Shown here: positions 62,794 to 64,000 of the stretch, piece by piece
How positions within the stretch are numbered: position 1 is the first letter of the stretch
Layout of the letters: every line of letters starts with the position of its first letter
Source: Ruminococcus bromii
GTDB lineage: Bacteria; Bacillota; Clostridia; Oscillospirales; Acutalibacteraceae
Length of the DNA stretch: 64,000 bases
Assembly: GCF_002834235.1 (NCBI RefSeq)
Contig: NZ_NNBY01000030.1
Location: forward strand, 85,942-149,941
Reading direction: 5' to 3'
Notes under the pieces: model-generated
The model's input: the letters and a program-made list of their open reading frames with translations, nothing else
What the model was told of the DNA's origin: nothing
Database searches by the model: none
Position numbers and translations under genes: made by a program

Positions 62794-62822
62794 ATTGTAG
62801 TTTATTCTTGCCAAAATTTCAA
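62794..62822 (-). promoter_or_regulatory. Promoter of the purine permease gene
   Basis: Minus strand: TTGAAA (62817-62822), 17-nt spacer, TACAAT (62794-62799). The 45-nt leader has only a small GTCG / CGAC hairpin. Confidence 0.7.
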
Positions 62823-62966
62823 GTGGTATATTATACAAATTCATTGCAAAAATCAAGTTTTTGATTGCTTTGTGAAGTTTTTTGAGGAAAATCAGGTACA
62901 GGCAATTATTGAACATTTCACGAATAAAATTATATAACGATAAATTTTAGTTTAAGGGGTGCTGTT

Positions 62967-63662
62967 ATGATTGAGTTACTCGGATTTTTAGGACAATATA
63001 TATGTTTTTTCATTCTTCATGTTTGCGGAGGCGGTTCGTTTCCGAAACCTTTAACAGAAAAGCAAGAGCGTGAATGTCTTGAAAAAAGTGCAAACGGCGA
63101 TATTGCGGCAAGAAATATGCTTGTTGAACACAATCTGAGGCTTGTTGCACACATAATAAAGAAATATTACGGAACACAAAGCGAACAGGATGACCTTGTA
63201 TCAATCGGAACAATCGGTCTGATAAAGGCAATCAACACATTTGACATGAACAAAAACATAAAATTAAGTTCTTATGCAAGCAGATGCATTGAAAACGAAA
63301 TTCTTATGCATTTCAGAAATGCAAAGAAAAGCGCTCAGGATATTTCTTTAAACGAAACAATTGATACCGACAAGGACGGCAACCCTCTCACCCTTCTTGA
63401 TATTATGTCGGTTGACGATAACATAATTGACAATCTTGATTTGAAGCTTAATTCAAAAAAGCTCGGTCAGTTCATAAGAGAGGAACTTAACGAGCGTGAG
63501 CAAAAGATTATTGTACTGAGGTACGGTCTTGACGGCAAGGAAGCCATGACTCAAAAAAGTGTTGCCAAAATGTTAGGCATATCCCGTTCCTATGTCAGCC
63601 GCATCGAAACCAAAGCGTTAAAACAATTGCGAAAACGATTTGAAACAAGTTCTAATTTGTGA
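62967..63662 (+). CDS. sigK: Sporulation sigma factor SigK
   Basis: Late mother-cell sigma factor. The 231-residue protein has a hydrophobic pro-sequence (about 1-20, LLGFLGQYICFFILHVCGGG) ending at the SFPKPL segment, as in pro-SigK; region 2 (ARNMLVEHNLRLVAHIIKKY, DDLVSIGTIGLIKAINTFD) and region 4 (EREQKIIVLRYGLDG, KMLGISRSYVSRIETKAL). The gene is uninterrupted: no skin-type element. AAGGGGTG precedes the ATG. This is the best single sign that the organism sporulates or descends from spore formers. Confidence 0.92.
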   Translation: MIELLGFLGQYICFFILHVCGGGSFPKPLTEKQERECLEKSANGDIAARNMLVEHNLRLVAHIIKKYYGTQSEQDDLVSIGTIGLIKAINTFDMNKNIKLSSYASRCIENEILMHFRNAKKSAQDISLNETIDTDKDGNPLTLLDIMSVDDNIIDNLDLKLNSKKLGQFIREELNEREQKIIVLRYGLDGKEAMTQKSVAKMLGISRSYVSRIETKALKQLRKRFETSSNL

Positions 63663-63732
63663 AATAATATTTTTTTTAAATTCATCAGGGGTGTTCATCG
63701 AATACCCCTGTATATTTCACAACAAAAAATTC

Positions 63733-63761
63733 TTGACATATACCAAACTGCGTGATATAAT
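63733..63761 (+). promoter_or_regulatory. Promoter of tRNA-Gly
   Basis: TTGACA (63733-63738), 17-nt spacer, TATAAT (63756-63761): consensus sigma-A promoter 18 bp before the tRNA. Confidence 0.9.
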
Positions 63762-63778
63762 AACAATGTTGCAGATAA

Positions 63779-63852
63779 GCGGATGTAGTTTAGTGGTAGA
63801 ACTTCAGCCTTCCAAGCTGATCGTGTGGGTTCGATTCCCATCATCCGCTCCA
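63779..63852 (+). tRNA. tRNA-Gly (anticodon UCC)
   Basis: Complete cloverleaf: acceptor GCGGATG / CATCCGC, D arm with GTAGTTTAGTGGTAGAAC, anticodon loop CTTCCAA (UCC), T arm TGGGTTCGATTCCCA, T discriminator and encoded CCA. Confidence 0.97.
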
Positions 63853-63855
63853 TTA

Positions 63856-63889
63856 AAAGGTACTCAAAAATGAGTACCTTTTCTTTTTG
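63856..63889 (+). terminator. Terminator of tRNA-Gly
   Basis: Perfect 11-bp stem AAAGGTACTCA / TGAGTACCTTT with AAAA loop, then TCTTTTTGC. Confidence 0.9.
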
Positions 63890-63913
63890 CATATTGGAGA
63901 AATAAATCAATCA

Positions 63914-64000
63914 GATGGGAATCGAAAGCCCGTTTAGAAAACAGTTCAGCGAACTGTTTTTAGGGCGTAGCGTTGATCCAAGTTAAGCCTAAACGCTTTA
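63914..64000. repeat. Fragment of a probable repeat beginning with an inverted tRNA T-arm segment
   Basis: GATGGGAATCGAA is the reverse complement of 13 nt of the tRNA-Gly T arm. It is followed by a large hairpin (AAACAGTTC / GAACTGTTT, with outer GCCC / GGGC) and by CCTAAACGCTT at the window edge. The element runs off the window. It may be a dispersed repeat or the edge of an inserted element; no gene seen. Confidence 0.4.

Noticed and set aside
62749..62966. Purine riboswitch upstream of the purine permease
   Set aside because: The leader is about 45 nt and lacks the three-way junction sequences of that class.
62967..63662. skin-type insertion in sigK
   Set aside because: The reading frame is continuous from pro-sequence to region 4.
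63695..63910. Minus-strand ORF containing MMGIEPTRSAWKAEVLP
   Set aside because: It is the antisense of tRNA-Gly, a well-known type of spurious protein annotation.

Overview
The window looks like a chromosomal segment from a low-GC, endospore-forming gut Firmicute of the Ruminococcaceae/Oscillospiraceae (Ruminococcus-like). The grounds are two secreted starch-debranching enzymes, a sigma-K gene, T-box-controlled aminoacyl-tRNA synthetases, strong AGGAGG ribosome sites, frequent TTG/GTG starts and sigma-A promoters of the TTGACA-17-TATAAT type. The genus assignment is inference. Apart from a few accessory islands, this is ordinary core chromosome.

Layout. 1-5.3 kb: two tandem cell-surface type I pullulanases (the first runs off the left edge). 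5.6-12.7 kb: enolase, a LysM protein, a zincin-like protein, the dnaG-rpoD pair, a YigZ-family gene, rpmE and a VanY-like membrane protein without its zinc ligands. 12.7-15 kb: thrS with a full T-box leader. 15-22.5 kb is the most accessory part: an unknown membrane protein, a SpoIID-like protein, an SOS-type promoter driving a small sigma-region-4-like gene pair, a MATE pump behind a promoter-proximal hairpin, a candidate small RNA, an isolated phage lysis cassette, an unknown lipoprotein and an ISL3 transposase remnant. 22.5-35.4 kb: uvrA, then a seven-gene minus-strand operon rnjA-gdpP-rplI-dnaB-tilS-hpt-ftsH behind a leader of about 200 nt. 35.7-41.9 kb: rnhA-nifS-nifU, a PHP phosphatase, leuB, a histidine phosphatase, an XRE regulator and an orphan MazF. 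42-47.2 kb: a lipoprotein, a flavodoxin-like protein, mgtE with an unusual leader, an HD protein, nnrD and a small membrane protein. 47.2-52.4 kb: T-box-controlled pheST, the ireB pair and a repeat-rich gap. 52.4-56 kb: csoR-copA (copA carries a fused CopZ-like tail) and a RelB/YafQ toxin-antitoxin pair. 56-64 kb: rpsF-ssb-rpsR, trpF, metY-cysK with a cysteine-codon leader peptide, an Rrf2 regulator, a purine permease, sigK and tRNA-Gly.

The most unusual signals are regulatory. (1) Upstream of mgtE a 25-codon leader ORF contains a segment that can pair with the 5' arm of a downstream terminator, giving mutually exclusive antiterminator and terminator stems, with no recognisable M-box. (2) Upstream of metY-cysK a 15-codon ORF has tandem Cys codons lying in a stem whose other arm is close to the metY ribosome site; two copies of a 23-bp motif flank the promoter. 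(3) copA is fused in frame to a CopZ-like domain that keeps its own ribosome-binding site and ATG. (4) A promoter, a nested hairpin and a terminator define a candidate RNA of about 140 nt near an orphan lysis cassette. (5) Two proteins keep the fold signatures of peptidoglycan enzymes but lack the catalytic residues.

All coordinates come from reading the sequence by eye; individual motif edges may be off by a base.
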